Source: Provencibacterium sp.
Lineage (GTDB): Bacteria > Bacillota > Clostridia > Oscillospirales > Ruminococcaceae
Reading direction: 5' to 3'
Assembly: GCA_022792175.1 (NCBI GenBank)
Contig: JAAWAN010000028.1
Span: 1 to 64,000 of the forward strand
DNA length: 64,000 nucleotides
Shown here: positions 16,420 through 25,046 of the stretch, in pieces
Numbering within the stretch: the stretch's first letter is position 1
Layout of the letters: the number at the start of each line of letters is the position of its first letter
Notes under the pieces: model-generated
What the model was told of the DNA's origin: nothing
The model's input: only the letters and a program-made list of their open reading frames with translations
Databases searched by the model: none
Program-made: the position numbers and the translations under genes

Positions 16420-17820
16420 TTACACGGGATGAACCTTCGACTCCTTGTCCGCATGCGCGCCATCTACGCCATACTTTTTCTGCTGGCGCTTCTCGAAGAA
16501 CTTGGGGGCTACCTGCGGGAACTGCGCCCAGGTGAGCACATCCTCCTCCTGCTCGATATACTGGGCAGGGATATCGGCGCGCAGCTTCTCGAGCTCGGGC
16601 TCGAGAAGGTCGGCCGGACGGCACTCGACCGGCTTTTCATCGCCGATAATCTTCTTGCGGAATTCGGGATCAATGGGCGCGGGCGTGCGGCCATATTCGC
16701 CGCGCACCAGGCCCTTAAACTCCTTGGTCACCATCTTGTAGCGCTCGCCCATGATGACGTTGAAGACCGCCTGGGTGCCGACAATCTGCGAGGTCGGGGT
16801 GACAAGCGGCGGATAGCCCGCATCCTTGCGCACGCGCGGAACCTCCTGCAGAACGGCATCAAACTGATCCTCCTTACCCGCCTGCTTGAGCTGGGAGATA
16901 AGGTTCGAGAGCATGCCGCCCGGAACCTGATAGAGCAGCGTGTTGGCGTCAACGCCCAGCACCTTCGGGTTGAGAAGGCCATTTTTGAGATACTTCTCGC
17001 GCAGCTTGGCGACATATTCGCGCACGATGTTCAGCTTGTTAAGATCCAGCCCGGTATCATACGGGGTGCCCTGGAAAGCGGCGACGATCGACTCGGTCGG
17101 CGCATGGGAAGTGCCCAGCGCGAGCGGCGACATGGCGGTATCGACCACATCTACCCCCGCCTCTACCGCCTTGAGGATGGCCATCGAGGCCAGGCCGGAG
17201 GTATAGTGGGTGTGCAGCTGAACGGGAATCTTTACCGCCTTTTTCAGTTCGCGCACCAGCTCCTCCGCCTTATAGGGAGTGATGAGCGCGGCCATATCCT
17301 TGATGCAGATAGAGTCTGCGCCGGCCTCTTCAAACTCCTTGGCCAGCTTGACGAACGCCTCGATGCTGTGCACCGGGCTGAAGGTATAGGAGATGCAGGC
17401 CTGCAGATGAACCTTCTCCTTTTTGCAGGCCTTGATAGCCGTCTGCAGGTTGCGTACATCGTTGAGCGCATCAAAAACACGCACAATGTCAATGCCGTTG
17501 GCAGCAGACTTCTGAACGAAATATTCGACGACATCGTCCGCATAGTGGCGGTAGCCGAGCATATTCTGGCCGCGGAAGAGCATCTGCAGCTTGGTGTTCG
17601 GCATATTTTTGCGGATAACGCGCAGCCGCTCCCACGGGTCCTCATCCAGAAAACGGATGCACGCGTCAAAGGTTGCGCCGCCCCATACCTCGCAGGAATA
17701 GAATCCGCAGTCATCCAGAGGCTTGAGCATGGGCAGCATGTCGTCGAGCGACATGCGCGTTGCAATCATCGACTGATGGGCATCGCGCAGGATGGTTTCG
17801 GTTATTTTCAGTTTACCCAT
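16420..17820 (-). CDS. Carboxyltransferase subunit, OadA / 5S transcarboxylase type
   Basis: A 466-aa pyruvate/oxaloacetate carboxyltransferase domain protein. The TIM-barrel motifs are RDAHQSMIATRM, SCEVWGGATFD, LFRGQN, CIKDMAAL and the metal-binding LHTHYTSG. The second domain follows from about residue 300. It ends without the biotin domain that fuses to OadA in sodium-pump decarboxylases; that domain is a separate gene 37 bases upstream. The subunit transfers CO2 between carboxybiotin and pyruvate/oxaloacetate. Neighbours are a biotin carrier and an acyl-CoA carboxyltransferase, the exact trio of transcarboxylase. No OadB or OadG membrane subunit is in the window. AAAGGGG precedes the ATG by 10 bases. 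Confidence 0.9.
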   Translation of the reverse strand: MGKLKITETILRDAHQSMIATRMSLDDMLPMLKPLDDCGFYSCEVWGGATFDACIRFLDEDPWERLRVIRKNMPNTKLQMLFRGQNMLGYRHYADDVVEYFVQKSAANGIDIVRVFDALNDVRNLQTAIKACKKEKVHLQACISYTFSPVHSIEAFVKLAKEFEEAGADSICIKDMAALITPYKAEELVRELKKAVKIPVQLHTHYTSGLASMAILKAVEAGVDVVDTAMSPLALGTSHAPTESIVAAFQGTPYDTGLDLNKLNIVREYVAKLREKYLKNGLLNPKVLGVDANTLLYQVPGGMLSNLISQLKQAGKEDQFDAVLQEVPRVRKDAGYPPLVTPTSQIVGTQAVFNVIMGERYKMVTKEFKGLVRGEYGRTPAPIDPEFRKKIIGDEKPVECRPADLLEPELEKLRADIPAQYIEQEEDVLTWAQFPQVAPKFFEKRQQKKYGVDGAHADKESKVHPV

Positions 17821-17857
17821 TTACGAGTAACCCCTTTCTATCTGAGCTATGCCCGGT

Positions 17858-18235
17858 TTAGTTGAGCGAAACGAGCAGGTCGTTGGAGTTGACAACATCG
17901 CCCTTTTTCACATGGATAGCCGCAACGGTGCCATCCTGCGGGGCAACAATCTCGTTCTCCATCTTCATGGCCTCGAGAATAACCAGCGGCTCACCGGCCT
18001 TAACCGAGGCGCCGACCTGCACCTTGACATCCAGAATGTTGCCGGGCATCGGCGCATTGACCTTGACGCTGCCGGCAGAAGCGGCAGGCGCAGCAGCGGC
18101 GGCCGGAGCGGGAGCAGCAGCCGGGGCAGGGGCGGGCGCAGCGGCCGGAGCCGGAGCGGGAGCCGCGCCGGCGGCGATTTCATCTACAGACACATCGTAG
18201 GCTTTTCCGTTTACGGTGATTTGATATCTTTTCAT
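17858..18235 (-). CDS. Biotin carboxyl carrier protein
   Basis: A 125-aa carrier. A short N-terminal stretch (MKRYQITVNGKAYDV) precedes an Ala/Pro-rich flexible linker (about residues 24-58) and a C-terminal biotinyl domain with the AMKM site whose lysine is biotinylated. This is the size and layout of the 1.3S subunit of transcarboxylase and of stand-alone OadG-type carriers. The ATG at 18235 is preferred to one at 18247 because AGGAAAGG ends 13 bases upstream of the first but only 1 base upstream of the second. It lies between the two carboxyltransferase genes and shuttles CO2 between them. Confidence 0.93.
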   Translation of the reverse strand: MKRYQITVNGKAYDVSVDEIAAGAAPAPAPAAAPAPAPAAAPAPAAAAAPAASAGSVKVNAPMPGNILDVKVQVGASVKAGEPLVILEAMKMENEIVAPQDGTVAAIHVKKGDVVNSNDLLVSLN

Positions 18236-18354
18236 TGATATGAACATTCCTTTCCTGGAAGTTTTAAGAACGCGGGCAGATACCGCGCCATTTTAATCAT
18301 CGCTCCAAAACGAAAGCATATGGATGGGCTTTCCCCTCCGAAAGAACCTGTCTT

Positions 18355-19755
18355 TTAAAGGGGCAGGTTGGAATGCTTTTTGGGCAGGCGGGTGACCCGC
18401 TTGTTTGCCAGCATCTCCAGCGTACGAATCAGGGTATCGCGGGTATCGGCAGGGGTGATGATATCCTGCACAAAGCCGCCCTCCGCCGCCCTGTAGGCAG
18501 AGCCTTCGCCCTCGCAGTACTGGGCCTGCACCTGTTCGCGGGTGGTATCTTTGGTAATCTTTTCGCCCTCCAGGAAGGCAACCGCCGCCGCCACCGGCAT
18601 GGCGCTTATAACGGCACCCGGCCAGGCATAAACGACATCGGCGTTTGCAAGTGCCACATAGGCGCTGCCGATAGCGCTGCCGGTAACGACCGCGATTTTC
18701 GGGGTGGTCGCCTCGGCATAGACATGGGCGAGCCGCGCCATATCGCGCACGGCGCCCGCCATCTCATCGGCACCGCTGGGCTTTACGCCCTCGGTATTAA
18801 TCATCGTCACAACCGGGATCTGGAAGCTGTCGCAGACCGAGACAAAGCGGGCAATGCGCGCCGCGCCGTTGTGGTCGAGCTCGCCGCAGGTGTTCACCAT
18901 GCCAACGGTGGTGCCGCCGAGGGTAACAAGCGCGGTGTGCGCGCCCTTGCCGAAGTTATTCGAAAGCAGGGTGAAGCTGCCCTCATCTGCAATGGCTTTG
19001 GTGATATCGCAGAGCGCCGTATCGCAGAGCTTATCGAGAATGCCGGTGAGAACGGAGGTATCGGCAGGAGCCTCAAAATCAAAGGTAGCTGCGGCGGAGA
19101 GGTTGTTTTCCGGCAGCAGGGAAATAAGCCCGCGCACGGCGGCAATCGCCTTCTCCTCATCCTCGCAGACTATCTGCGCAGTGCCGCTGGCCAGCGCTGC
19201 CTTCGCATCGCCATAGTCCGAACGGTCCTTCGAGATGGCGGGAGGCGTTAAAAACAGCTCCGCCTTTTCGCTCATGACGACGAAATCAGCGCTGCAGGCC
19301 GCCAGCGCGCCCAAGCCCGCACAGCTGCCCAGCACCAGCGCAACCTGCGGAACAACGCCGGAGAGAGAGGCGGCCTTTTCAACAATCTTCGAATAGGCGG
19401 CGAGCATTTCGTTGCCCTCGCTGATATCTGCGCCCTTCGAATCATAGATGCCGACGACCGGCGCCCCCATTTTAATCGCCATCTCATACAGCCGTACAAT
19501 CTTTTTTGCCTGTGCCTTGCAGACCGCTGCGCCGCGCTCGGAGGCATCCTGCGAGAAAGCAAAGAGGGTAGCGCCCTCCACCTCGCCATAGCCGGTGAGA
19601 ACGCCGCTCGCGTCCGTCCCGTTTTTCACAAAAGCATCCAGCTCGACAAAGGTGCCCTCATCGAACAGCTTTTGCAGCCTTTCCCGGGCGGCAGACGCCT
19701 TTTGCGTCTCAAGACGAGCGGAGCCCAGCCTATCCAGTTCCTTTTTTTCACTCAT
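18355..19755 (-). CDS. Acyl-CoA carboxyltransferase subunit (12S / MmdA-like)
   Basis: A 466-aa protein with two crotonase-fold carboxyltransferase halves. The N-terminal half has the ARERLQKLFDEGTFVE entry and SGVLTGYGEVEG; the second half contains HNGAARIARFVSVCD and VTGSAIGSAYVAL, positions that form the biotin and CoA sites in MmdA, PccB and transcarboxylase 12S. It would transfer CO2 between carboxybiotin and an acyl-CoA such as propionyl/methylmalonyl-CoA. At 466 aa it is shorter than most family members (about 510-530). The ATG at 19755 has AAAGGA 11 bases upstream; the ORF extends to 19863 but that start lacks a site. First gene of the operon. Confidence 0.85.
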   Translation of the reverse strand: MSEKKELDRLGSARLETQKASAARERLQKLFDEGTFVELDAFVKNGTDASGVLTGYGEVEGATLFAFSQDASERGAAVCKAQAKKIVRLYEMAIKMGAPVVGIYDSKGADISEGNEMLAAYSKIVEKAASLSGVVPQVALVLGSCAGLGALAACSADFVVMSEKAELFLTPPAISKDRSDYGDAKAALASGTAQIVCEDEEKAIAAVRGLISLLPENNLSAAATFDFEAPADTSVLTGILDKLCDTALCDITKAIADEGSFTLLSNNFGKGAHTALVTLGGTTVGMVNTCGELDHNGAARIARFVSVCDSFQIPVVTMINTEGVKPSGADEMAGAVRDMARLAHVYAEATTPKIAVVTGSAIGSAYVALANADVVYAWPGAVISAMPVAAAVAFLEGEKITKDTTREQVQAQYCEGEGSAYRAAEGGFVQDIITPADTRDTLIRTLEMLANKRVTRLPKKHSNLPL

Positions 19756-19791
19756 CTCTACAACCATTCCTTTCTTTGGGAATTGTACCGG

Positions 19792-19828
19792 TCCGGCTCT
19801 CGCCGGATTTTCGTCCTTCGGACGAAAA
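19792..19828 (-). promoter_or_regulatory. Two adjacent hairpins in the operon leader
   Basis: TCCGGC/GCCGGA (19792-19807) and TTTTCGTCC/GGACGAAAA (19808-19828) are back-to-back stems just before the ribosome binding site of the first carboxyltransferase gene. They lie in a roughly 220-base leader. No T-run follows, so they are not simple terminators; a control element or mRNA stabiliser is possible. The remaining gap (to 20279) holds the promoter at 19975-20003 and the asnA leader. Confidence 0.4.
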
Positions 19829-19974
19829 CCATACAAAACCTGAAAGGCTGAAAAAATTTTCAACCTTTTCCTCCATCATGAGTCCCCGTATACCGGTTCC
19901 TTGCAAAATACGCTGCAACACCCCTGCGGCAGCCCTTTGCCGGCCGCAGATGCAAAACCGCGTAATCAAAATAT

Positions 19975-20003
19975 AGTATACACCCTCCCTCAAAAAAGTA
20001 CAA
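19975..20003 (-). promoter_or_regulatory. Promoter of the biotin-enzyme operon
   Basis: On the minus strand TTGTAC (19998-20003) and TATACT (19975-19980) are 17 bases apart. The transcript would have a leader of about 210 bases before the start at 19755. Confidence 0.55.
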
Positions 20004-20244
20004 GCAGTTTTTGGAGCAAATCCGTATTTTTCCCAGCGCTGCTACTTTATTCCGCAGCAAAGCAAATTTTTCTTTTCCTTCCCGCATAAATATGATAAAA
20101 TAATCGAAGGCAGCAGCTGGGCCGGCGCCTGATAAAAAGGTTTTTCGGCGCAGCCTGCATATGCTGCAAAAACAGAAAAGCCGCCGGCTTTATTTTATTG
20201 ACTGAAAATGCGAAGGAAACCGGTGAACCCTTTTGGAATCTGCG

Positions 20245-20263
20245 CCCGCCGCAACAAGGCGGG
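20245..20263 (+). promoter_or_regulatory. Hairpin next to the asnA ribosome binding site
   Basis: CCCGCC (20245-20250) pairs with GGCGGG (20258-20263), ending 5 bases before GGAGGA. It could affect translation initiation of asnA. I looked for a T-box core in this leader and did not find one. Confidence 0.35.
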
Positions 20264-20279
20264 AGAATGGAGGACACAA

Positions 20280-21287
20280 ATGGCAGGCTATCCCATCCCT
20301 GAACGCTATATCCCCCGGCTGGACATTCTGCAGACCGAGCTGGCCATCAAAGCCGCAAAGGATACCTTTGAAAGGGAGCTGGCGCGGGAGCTGCACCTCA
20401 TCCGCGTTTCCGCTCCTCTTTTTGTCCGCCCCGAAACTGGCCTTAACGATGATCTCAACGGCGTGGAGCGTCCCGTTCAGTTTGATATTCTCGACCTGCA
20501 GGCGGATGTGCAGATCGTCCATTCGCTGGCCAAATGGAAGCGCCTCGCATTAAAGCGCTATGGGCTGCGCCCCGGCTCCGGGCTTTACACCGATATGAAC
20601 GCTATCCGCCGCGATGAAAAGCTGGACAACATCCATTCGGTCTATGTCGATCAGTGGGACTGGGAAAAGGTGATCGAAAAAGAGGATCGCTCGCTCGATA
20701 CGCTCTATGGCGCCGTGCGCTCGATTGTGCAGGCGCTGCGCAACACCGAAAAGCTGCTCTGCAGCCAGTTCCCGGTGCTGCAGCCCTTTCTGCCGGAGGA
20801 GGTCACCTTTATCAGCTCCCAGCAGCTGGAGGACCGCTACCCCTTCCTCTCCCCGCACGAGCGGGAGGATGCTGCCGCCAAAGAACACGGGCTCATCTTT
20901 ATCTCCCAGATTGGCGGCAGGCTCCGCAGCGGCATTCCGCACGACGGGCGCGCTCCCGACTATGACGACTGGGCCCTAAATGGCGACCTGCTTGTTTACT
21001 ATCCGATTCTCGAGCGGGCCATTGAAATTTCCTCCATGGGCATCCGGGTGGATGCAGCCTCCCTGCAGCGCCAGCTGCAGGAGGCCGGGTGCACCGAGCG
21101 CGCCGGCCTCCCCTTCCACCGTCTGCTGCTGCAGAACCGCCTGCCGCTGACGATGGGCGGCGGCATCGGCCAGTCGCGCATCTGCATGCTGCTGCTGCAC
21201 AAGGCGCATATCGGCGAGGTGCAGGCCTCCGTCTGGCCGGAGGAGATGCTCGAAAGCTGCGAGGCGCGCGGCATCCATCTGCTTTAA
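20280..21287 (+). CDS. asnA: Aspartate-ammonia ligase (asparagine synthetase A)
   Basis: A 335-aa enzyme of the class II aminoacyl-tRNA synthetase fold that makes asparagine from aspartate, ammonia and ATP. Family stretches are VSAPLFVRPETGLNDDLNG, RDEKLDNIHSVYVDQWDWE, FISQIGGRLRSGIPHDGRAPDYDDW and the ATP-site LTMGGGIGQSRICMLLL near the C-terminus. Length fits the family (about 330). The ATG at 20280 follows GGAGGA by 5 bases and removes a 24-residue extension of the longer ORF. The gene for glutamine synthetase III comes next, so both ammonia-fixing amide enzymes sit together. Confidence 0.96.
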   Translation: MAGYPIPERYIPRLDILQTELAIKAAKDTFERELARELHLIRVSAPLFVRPETGLNDDLNGVERPVQFDILDLQADVQIVHSLAKWKRLALKRYGLRPGSGLYTDMNAIRRDEKLDNIHSVYVDQWDWEKVIEKEDRSLDTLYGAVRSIVQALRNTEKLLCSQFPVLQPFLPEEVTFISSQQLEDRYPFLSPHEREDAAAKEHGLIFISQIGGRLRSGIPHDGRAPDYDDWALNGDLLVYYPILERAIEISSMGIRVDAASLQRQLQEAGCTERAGLPFHRLLLQNRLPLTMGGGIGQSRICMLLLHKAHIGEVQASVWPEEMLESCEARGIHLL

Positions 21288-21384
21288 AAAATACGCCGGG
21301 ATAAAAAAGCGGCACACAGCGGCGCTGTCAAAAAAGCGCAGAAGCCCCCGCACCGCTGGCAGCCCTTACAAAAAGGAGAGCAAC

Positions 21385-23463
21385 GTGGACGTTCGAAAAA
21401 TTTTTGGCAGCCGGGTATTCGGCGAAGAGCAGCAGAAAAAGCGGCTGGCCCCTGAAATCTATGAGAGCCTGCGGCGCACCCGCGAAGAAGGGTGCGAGCT
21501 GCAGCCTGAGGTAGCGCGCGCCGTTGCGAAGGCGATGATGGAGTGGGCCATCGAGCAGGGCGCTACCCACTATACCCACTGGTTCCAGCCGATGACCAAT
21601 ATCACCGCCGGCAAGCAGGATGCCTTCGCCTCCCCCGGCGATGGGATGCAGGTTATCAACGAATTCACCGAGAGCGCGCTCATCAAAGGCGAGCCGGATG
21701 CCTCCTCCTTCCCCTCGGGCGGGCTGCGGGCCACCTTTGAGGCGCGCGGCTACACCACCTGGGACCCCACCTCCCCCGCCTTTGTGAAGGATGGGGCGCT
21801 CTACATCCCCACTGCCTTCTGCTCCTATACCGGGGAGGCGCTCGACCAGAAAACCCCCCTGCTGCGCTCGATGCAGGCCGTTTCCCGCGAGGCGCTGCGC
21901 CTCATCCGGCTGCTCGGCAACACCACCTCCCGCATGGTCTGTCCCACCGTCGGGCTTGAGCAGGAGTATTTTCTCATCGACCGCGCCCAGTATGAGGGGC
22001 GGCTCGACCTCAAAATCTGCGGGCGCACCCTCTTTGGCGCCAAGCCGCCGAAGGGGCAGGAGCTCGATGATCACTACTGCGGGCGCATCCGGCTGCGGGT
22101 CGCCGCCTTCATGAAGGAGCTCGACCGCGAGCTGTGGAAGCTCGGCGTTCTCTCCAAAACGCGCCACAACGAAGCCGCCCCCGCCCAGCATGAATTTGCC
22201 TGCCTTTACAGCACCGCCAACATCGCCTGTGATGACAACCAGCTCGCCATGGAGGTGGCCCGCACGGTCGCCAAAAAGCACGGGCTCGCCTGCCTGCTGC
22301 ATGAAAAGCCGTTTGCCGGCGTCAACGGCAGCGGCAAACACAACAACTTCTCCCTCTCGACTGACGATGGGAAGAACCTTCTCTCCCCCGGCCCCCATCC
22401 CGAGGAAAACGACATTTTTTTAGCGCTGCTCGCCGCCTTTGTGCGCAGCGTGGATAAATATGCGGACCTGCTGCGCCTCTCGGCCGCCTGCGCGGGCAAC
22501 GACCACCGCCTGGGCGCCTGCGAAGCGCCGCCGGCCATTATCTCCATCTTTTTGGGCGGGCGGCTGACCGGACTGCTTGAGCATATCGCCGAGAGCGGCA
22601 AAAAGGATTTTTCGGCCGAAAGCCTCATAACCGGCGTTGCCGCCCTGCCCACCCTGCAGAAGGATGACTCCGACCGTAACCGCACCTCCCCCTTCGCCTT
22701 CACCGGCAACAAGTTTGAATTCCGCATGCTTGGCTCCTCCCAGTCAGCTGCGCTGGCCAATACGGTGCTCAACACCATTCTGGCCGATTCGCTGCAGGCC
22801 TTCTCCTGCCGGCTGGAAATGGCGGAAAACCGGCGGCAGGAGCTGCGCGAGATTGTGTGCGATACCATGCACGACCATGGGCGGATTATCTTTAACGGCA
22901 ACAACTATGCCCCCGAATGGCTAAAGGAGGCAGGCCGCCGCGGCCTGCCGAACTGCAGCCGCTCGCTGAAAGCTTTCGATGCGCTGAAAAAGCCGAAAAA
23001 TATCGAGCTGTTTGCCCGCTTCGGCGTCTTCTCCCCCGAAGAGTGCCGCTCGCGGCGGGAGATTATGCTGGAAAACTATGTGAACGTTCTGCAGATTGAG
23101 GCTTCGGCCATGCTCTCAATGGCCTCCCGCCAGCTCTATCCGGCGGCGCTGCGCTGCACGGGCGAGGCGGCCGCCGCCTTTTGCAGCACCCAGCAGGCGG
23201 GCGTCTGCCTGAGCAGCGGCAAGCGCCACATCGAACGCCTCTGCTCGCTGCTCGACGGGATGGGAGACGCGCGCGACCGGCTGCAGCAGGACTATGAAAG
23301 CCTGCAGGCGCTTTCCGGATTTCCGGAAAAGGCGGCGTTTATCGAGGAGCGCATCCTCCCCGGCATGGAGCGGCTGCGCGCCTTCTGCGACCGGTTTGAG
23401 GCCGTTTCGGATAAGTCCCGCTACCCCATCCCCGACTATACCGACCTTATTTACCGGATTTAG
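21385..23463 (+). CDS. glnN: Glutamine synthetase type III
   Basis: A 692-aa GSIII, the large form found in Bacteroidetes, cyanobacteria and clostridia (about 700-730 aa). Marks include the N-terminal DVRKIFGSRVFGEEQQKKRL, the signature around GATHYTHWFQPMTN, GLEQEYFLID, the ATP/glutamate region NGSGKHNNFSLST, and the FEFRMLGSSQS stretch. It condenses glutamate and ammonia to glutamine. The GTG start at 21385 is supported by AAGGAGAG a few bases upstream. It lies 97 bases after asnA with no terminator between them, so co-transcription is likely. Confidence 0.96.
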   Translation: MDVRKIFGSRVFGEEQQKKRLAPEIYESLRRTREEGCELQPEVARAVAKAMMEWAIEQGATHYTHWFQPMTNITAGKQDAFASPGDGMQVINEFTESALIKGEPDASSFPSGGLRATFEARGYTTWDPTSPAFVKDGALYIPTAFCSYTGEALDQKTPLLRSMQAVSREALRLIRLLGNTTSRMVCPTVGLEQEYFLIDRAQYEGRLDLKICGRTLFGAKPPKGQELDDHYCGRIRLRVAAFMKELDRELWKLGVLSKTRHNEAAPAQHEFACLYSTANIACDDNQLAMEVARTVAKKHGLACLLHEKPFAGVNGSGKHNNFSLSTDDGKNLLSPGPHPEENDIFLALLAAFVRSVDKYADLLRLSAACAGNDHRLGACEAPPAIISIFLGGRLTGLLEHIAESGKKDFSAESLITGVAALPTLQKDDSDRNRTSPFAFTGNKFEFRMLGSSQSAALANTVLNTILADSLQAFSCRLEMAENRRQELREIVCDTMHDHGRIIFNGNNYAPEWLKEAGRRGLPNCSRSLKAFDALKKPKNIELFARFGVFSPEECRSRREIMLENYVNVLQIEASAMLSMASRQLYPAALRCTGEAAAAFCSTQQAGVCLSSGKRHIERLCSLLDGMGDARDRLQQDYESLQALSGFPEKAAFIEERILPGMERLRAFCDRFEAVSDKSRYPIPDYTDLIYRI

Positions 23464-23513
23464 CGGGGCTTTGACAGCAGAAAAGGGCAGGATAAAGCTG
23501 GCCTGCCATAAAA

Positions 23514-23558
23514 ATGAAAGGCAAGACAGACCGCAATGGTCTGCCTTGCCCTTTTCAT
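23514..23558. terminator. Bidirectional terminator between glnN and the reductase-like gene
   Basis: ATGAAA-GGCAAG-a-CAGACC pairs across a GCAAT loop with GGTCTG-c-CTTGCC-c-TTTTCAT, with one internal mismatch. A CTTTTC follows on the plus side and CTTTCAT on the minus side. It separates two convergent genes. Confidence 0.75.
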
Positions 23559-23590
23559 ATGCTATCATCCGCTATAGTGCATTCAAAAGG

Positions 23591-24121
23591 CTATCGGCGG
23601 GTATAGATAAGCTCTGTTATTCCATTGTAGGACTGCGCCCGCATCAATTTGAGCTTCATTTCTTTATCAGCCTCACCCCAAAGGCGGATACCAGACCCTA
23701 AAAGCGTCGGGATAATGGAAATATAATATTCATCAATCAGCTCAGCTTTTACCAAGGGCTGAACGATATTTGCCCCGCCGCAAATCCATATCCCCCGTCC
23801 CGGTTCCTGTTTCAGCTTTTGAACAATCCTGCAGGGATCCTCCTGCACAAATTTGATATTTTCTGTAGATGGCAATCTCCTATGCGTGATGATGTAGCTT
23901 GTCAGCGCAGAATAAATCCATTCATCAGGGGACAATTCTGTTGCGACCTGATGATAAGTTTTCCATCCCATAACAACGGTATCCATGTCCTTTATAAAAG
24001 CAGAATAGGTATCGATATTTTTTTCATCGCCGTCCTGTCCATGCAGCCAATCTACCTTCCCGCTGCTGTCTGCAATGTATCCGTCCAGGCTGGTGGCAAT
24101 GTATAAGGTTGCCTTTCGCAC
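23591..24121 (-). CDS. Dihydrofolate reductase-like / RibD C-terminal domain protein
   Basis: A 176-aa YyaP/YwjB-type reductase domain. Seen are the N-terminal TSLDGYIAD motif, VVMGWKTYHQV, the nucleotide-binding GIWICGGANIV and IIPTLLGSGIRLW. These are stand-alone relatives of RibD reductase and DHFR, with unknown substrate. The start is a GTG with GGGGG upstream. The gene and its flanks (about 23570-24190) are clearly richer in A and T than the surrounding DNA, which suggests acquisition by transfer. Confidence 0.85.
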   Translation of the reverse strand: MRKATLYIATSLDGYIADSSGKVDWLHGQDGDEKNIDTYSAFIKDMDTVVMGWKTYHQVATELSPDEWIYSALTSYIITHRRLPSTENIKFVQEDPCRIVQKLKQEPGRGIWICGGANIVQPLVKAELIDEYYISIIPTLLGSGIRLWGEADKEMKLKLMRAQSYNGITELIYTRR

Positions 24122-24150
24122 AAGCAGTCCCCCTATTCCAATGATTCATT

Positions 24151-24188
24151 GTAAAGAAACAGCCGCTGAAAAGCAGCTGTTTCTTTAC
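24151..24188 (-). terminator. Hairpin after the methyltransferase gene
   Basis: A perfect 13-bp repeat, GTAAAGAAACAGC (24151-24163) and GCTGTTTCTTTAC (24176-24188). On the minus strand the T-rich arm comes last, so it may act as the terminator of the methyltransferase operon. Because it also precedes the reductase-like gene, it could be a leader stem instead. Confidence 0.45.
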
Positions 24189-24232
24189 AGGTATCAGCTT
24201 TCTGCACAGGCCCTCTACCGCTCCCCGCCTTT

Positions 24233-25012
24233 TCAGCATACCGAGGACTTTCTGGCCAGCTCCAGATCCATCGTATAATAAACGGTTATCTTCCCGCCGT
24301 GCTTTTCGATTGCTTCATATATCCCTTCAAACAGCGCCCGGCGGCTCTCCTCCGGCAGCGACATGTGGTTCGGATAGGTCGAAAGCAGCTGCATATACTG
24401 GCCGGCTGTAAAGTCCTTCGTTACCGAATAGAGATACCAGCGCGTTTCGATAAACCCATAGCCCTCTGCAAGGCGGGCGAGCTTTTCAGCATCCTGCTTC
24501 GTAAACTCCCGGTATTCGCCGCTGCGGGGCATGTGTGCGCTGTAAAGGGCCTCTATCTCCTGCGTGAGGGCGGCGCGTCCCCTGTCCTGTCCGGCATGGT
24601 AGGCAAACCGGGCGAAGGTGCCGCCGGGCGAAAGCAGCGCATATACCCTGCGGTAGCCGTATTCCTCCGGAATCCAGTGAAAGGCCGTCGCCGAGTAGAT
24701 GAGCGAAAAGCATCCTTCTTCGCACTGATATTCCTGCAGCGTTTTGTTCTGCAGCTCGAAATTGGGATAATCCCGGAATTTTTCCTCTGCCAGAGCGGCC
24801 AGCTGCCCGCCCGGCTCTACGCCGGTGAGCCGGCAGCCGGTTTTTAAAATGGGGCCGGCCGCCTTCCCCGTTCCCAGCCCGATTTCGAGAACGCGGCTGC
24901 CGGCATCCAGCGGCTGATAGGAAAAAAGGTCGCTGTAAAGCGCCGGCGCATACAGCGGGCGGCTTTCGTCATAGGCTTTGGCGGCGTTATCAAAGGTTCT
25001 TTCAAACTGCAT
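24233..25012 (-). CDS. Class I SAM-dependent methyltransferase
   Basis: A 259-aa methyltransferase. Motif I, the SAM-binding loop, is VLEIGLGTGKAAGPIL near residue 42; the acidic end of beta 2 is in LTGVEPGG; the post-motif SATAFHWIP fits the UbiE/Methyltransf_11-like group. The substrate is unknown. GGGAGGG lies just before the ATG. It follows the broken phosphorylase gene by 34 bases in the same direction and is probably the last gene of that transcript. Confidence 0.87.
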   Translation of the reverse strand: MQFERTFDNAAKAYDESRPLYAPALYSDLFSYQPLDAGSRVLEIGLGTGKAAGPILKTGCRLTGVEPGGQLAALAEEKFRDYPNFELQNKTLQEYQCEEGCFSLIYSATAFHWIPEEYGYRRVYALLSPGGTFARFAYHAGQDRGRAALTQEIEALYSAHMPRSGEYREFTKQDAEKLARLAEGYGFIETRWYLYSVTKDFTAGQYMQLLSTYPNHMSLPEESRRALFEGIYEAIEKHGGKITVYYTMDLELARKSSVC

Positions 25013-25046
25013 ATGGCGTCCCTCCCTATGTAATGCTTTTAAAAAA

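Noticed and set aside
16276-17865. 529-aa open frame on the plus strand
   Set aside because: It is antisense to the carboxyltransferase gene over its whole length, has Leu/Arg/His-rich shadow composition and no ribosome binding site. The minus-strand product has clear enzyme motifs.
19748-19876. 43-codon upstream frame (MMEEKVENFF...) as leader peptide of the biotin-enzyme operon
   Set aside because: It has no run of codons for a relevant amino acid, weak start context, and overlaps the real start. The hairpins there are noted separately.
20090-20279. T-box riboswitch for asparagine before asnA
   Set aside because: I looked for the conserved T-box core (AGGGTGGNACCGCG-like) and a following terminator and found neither.
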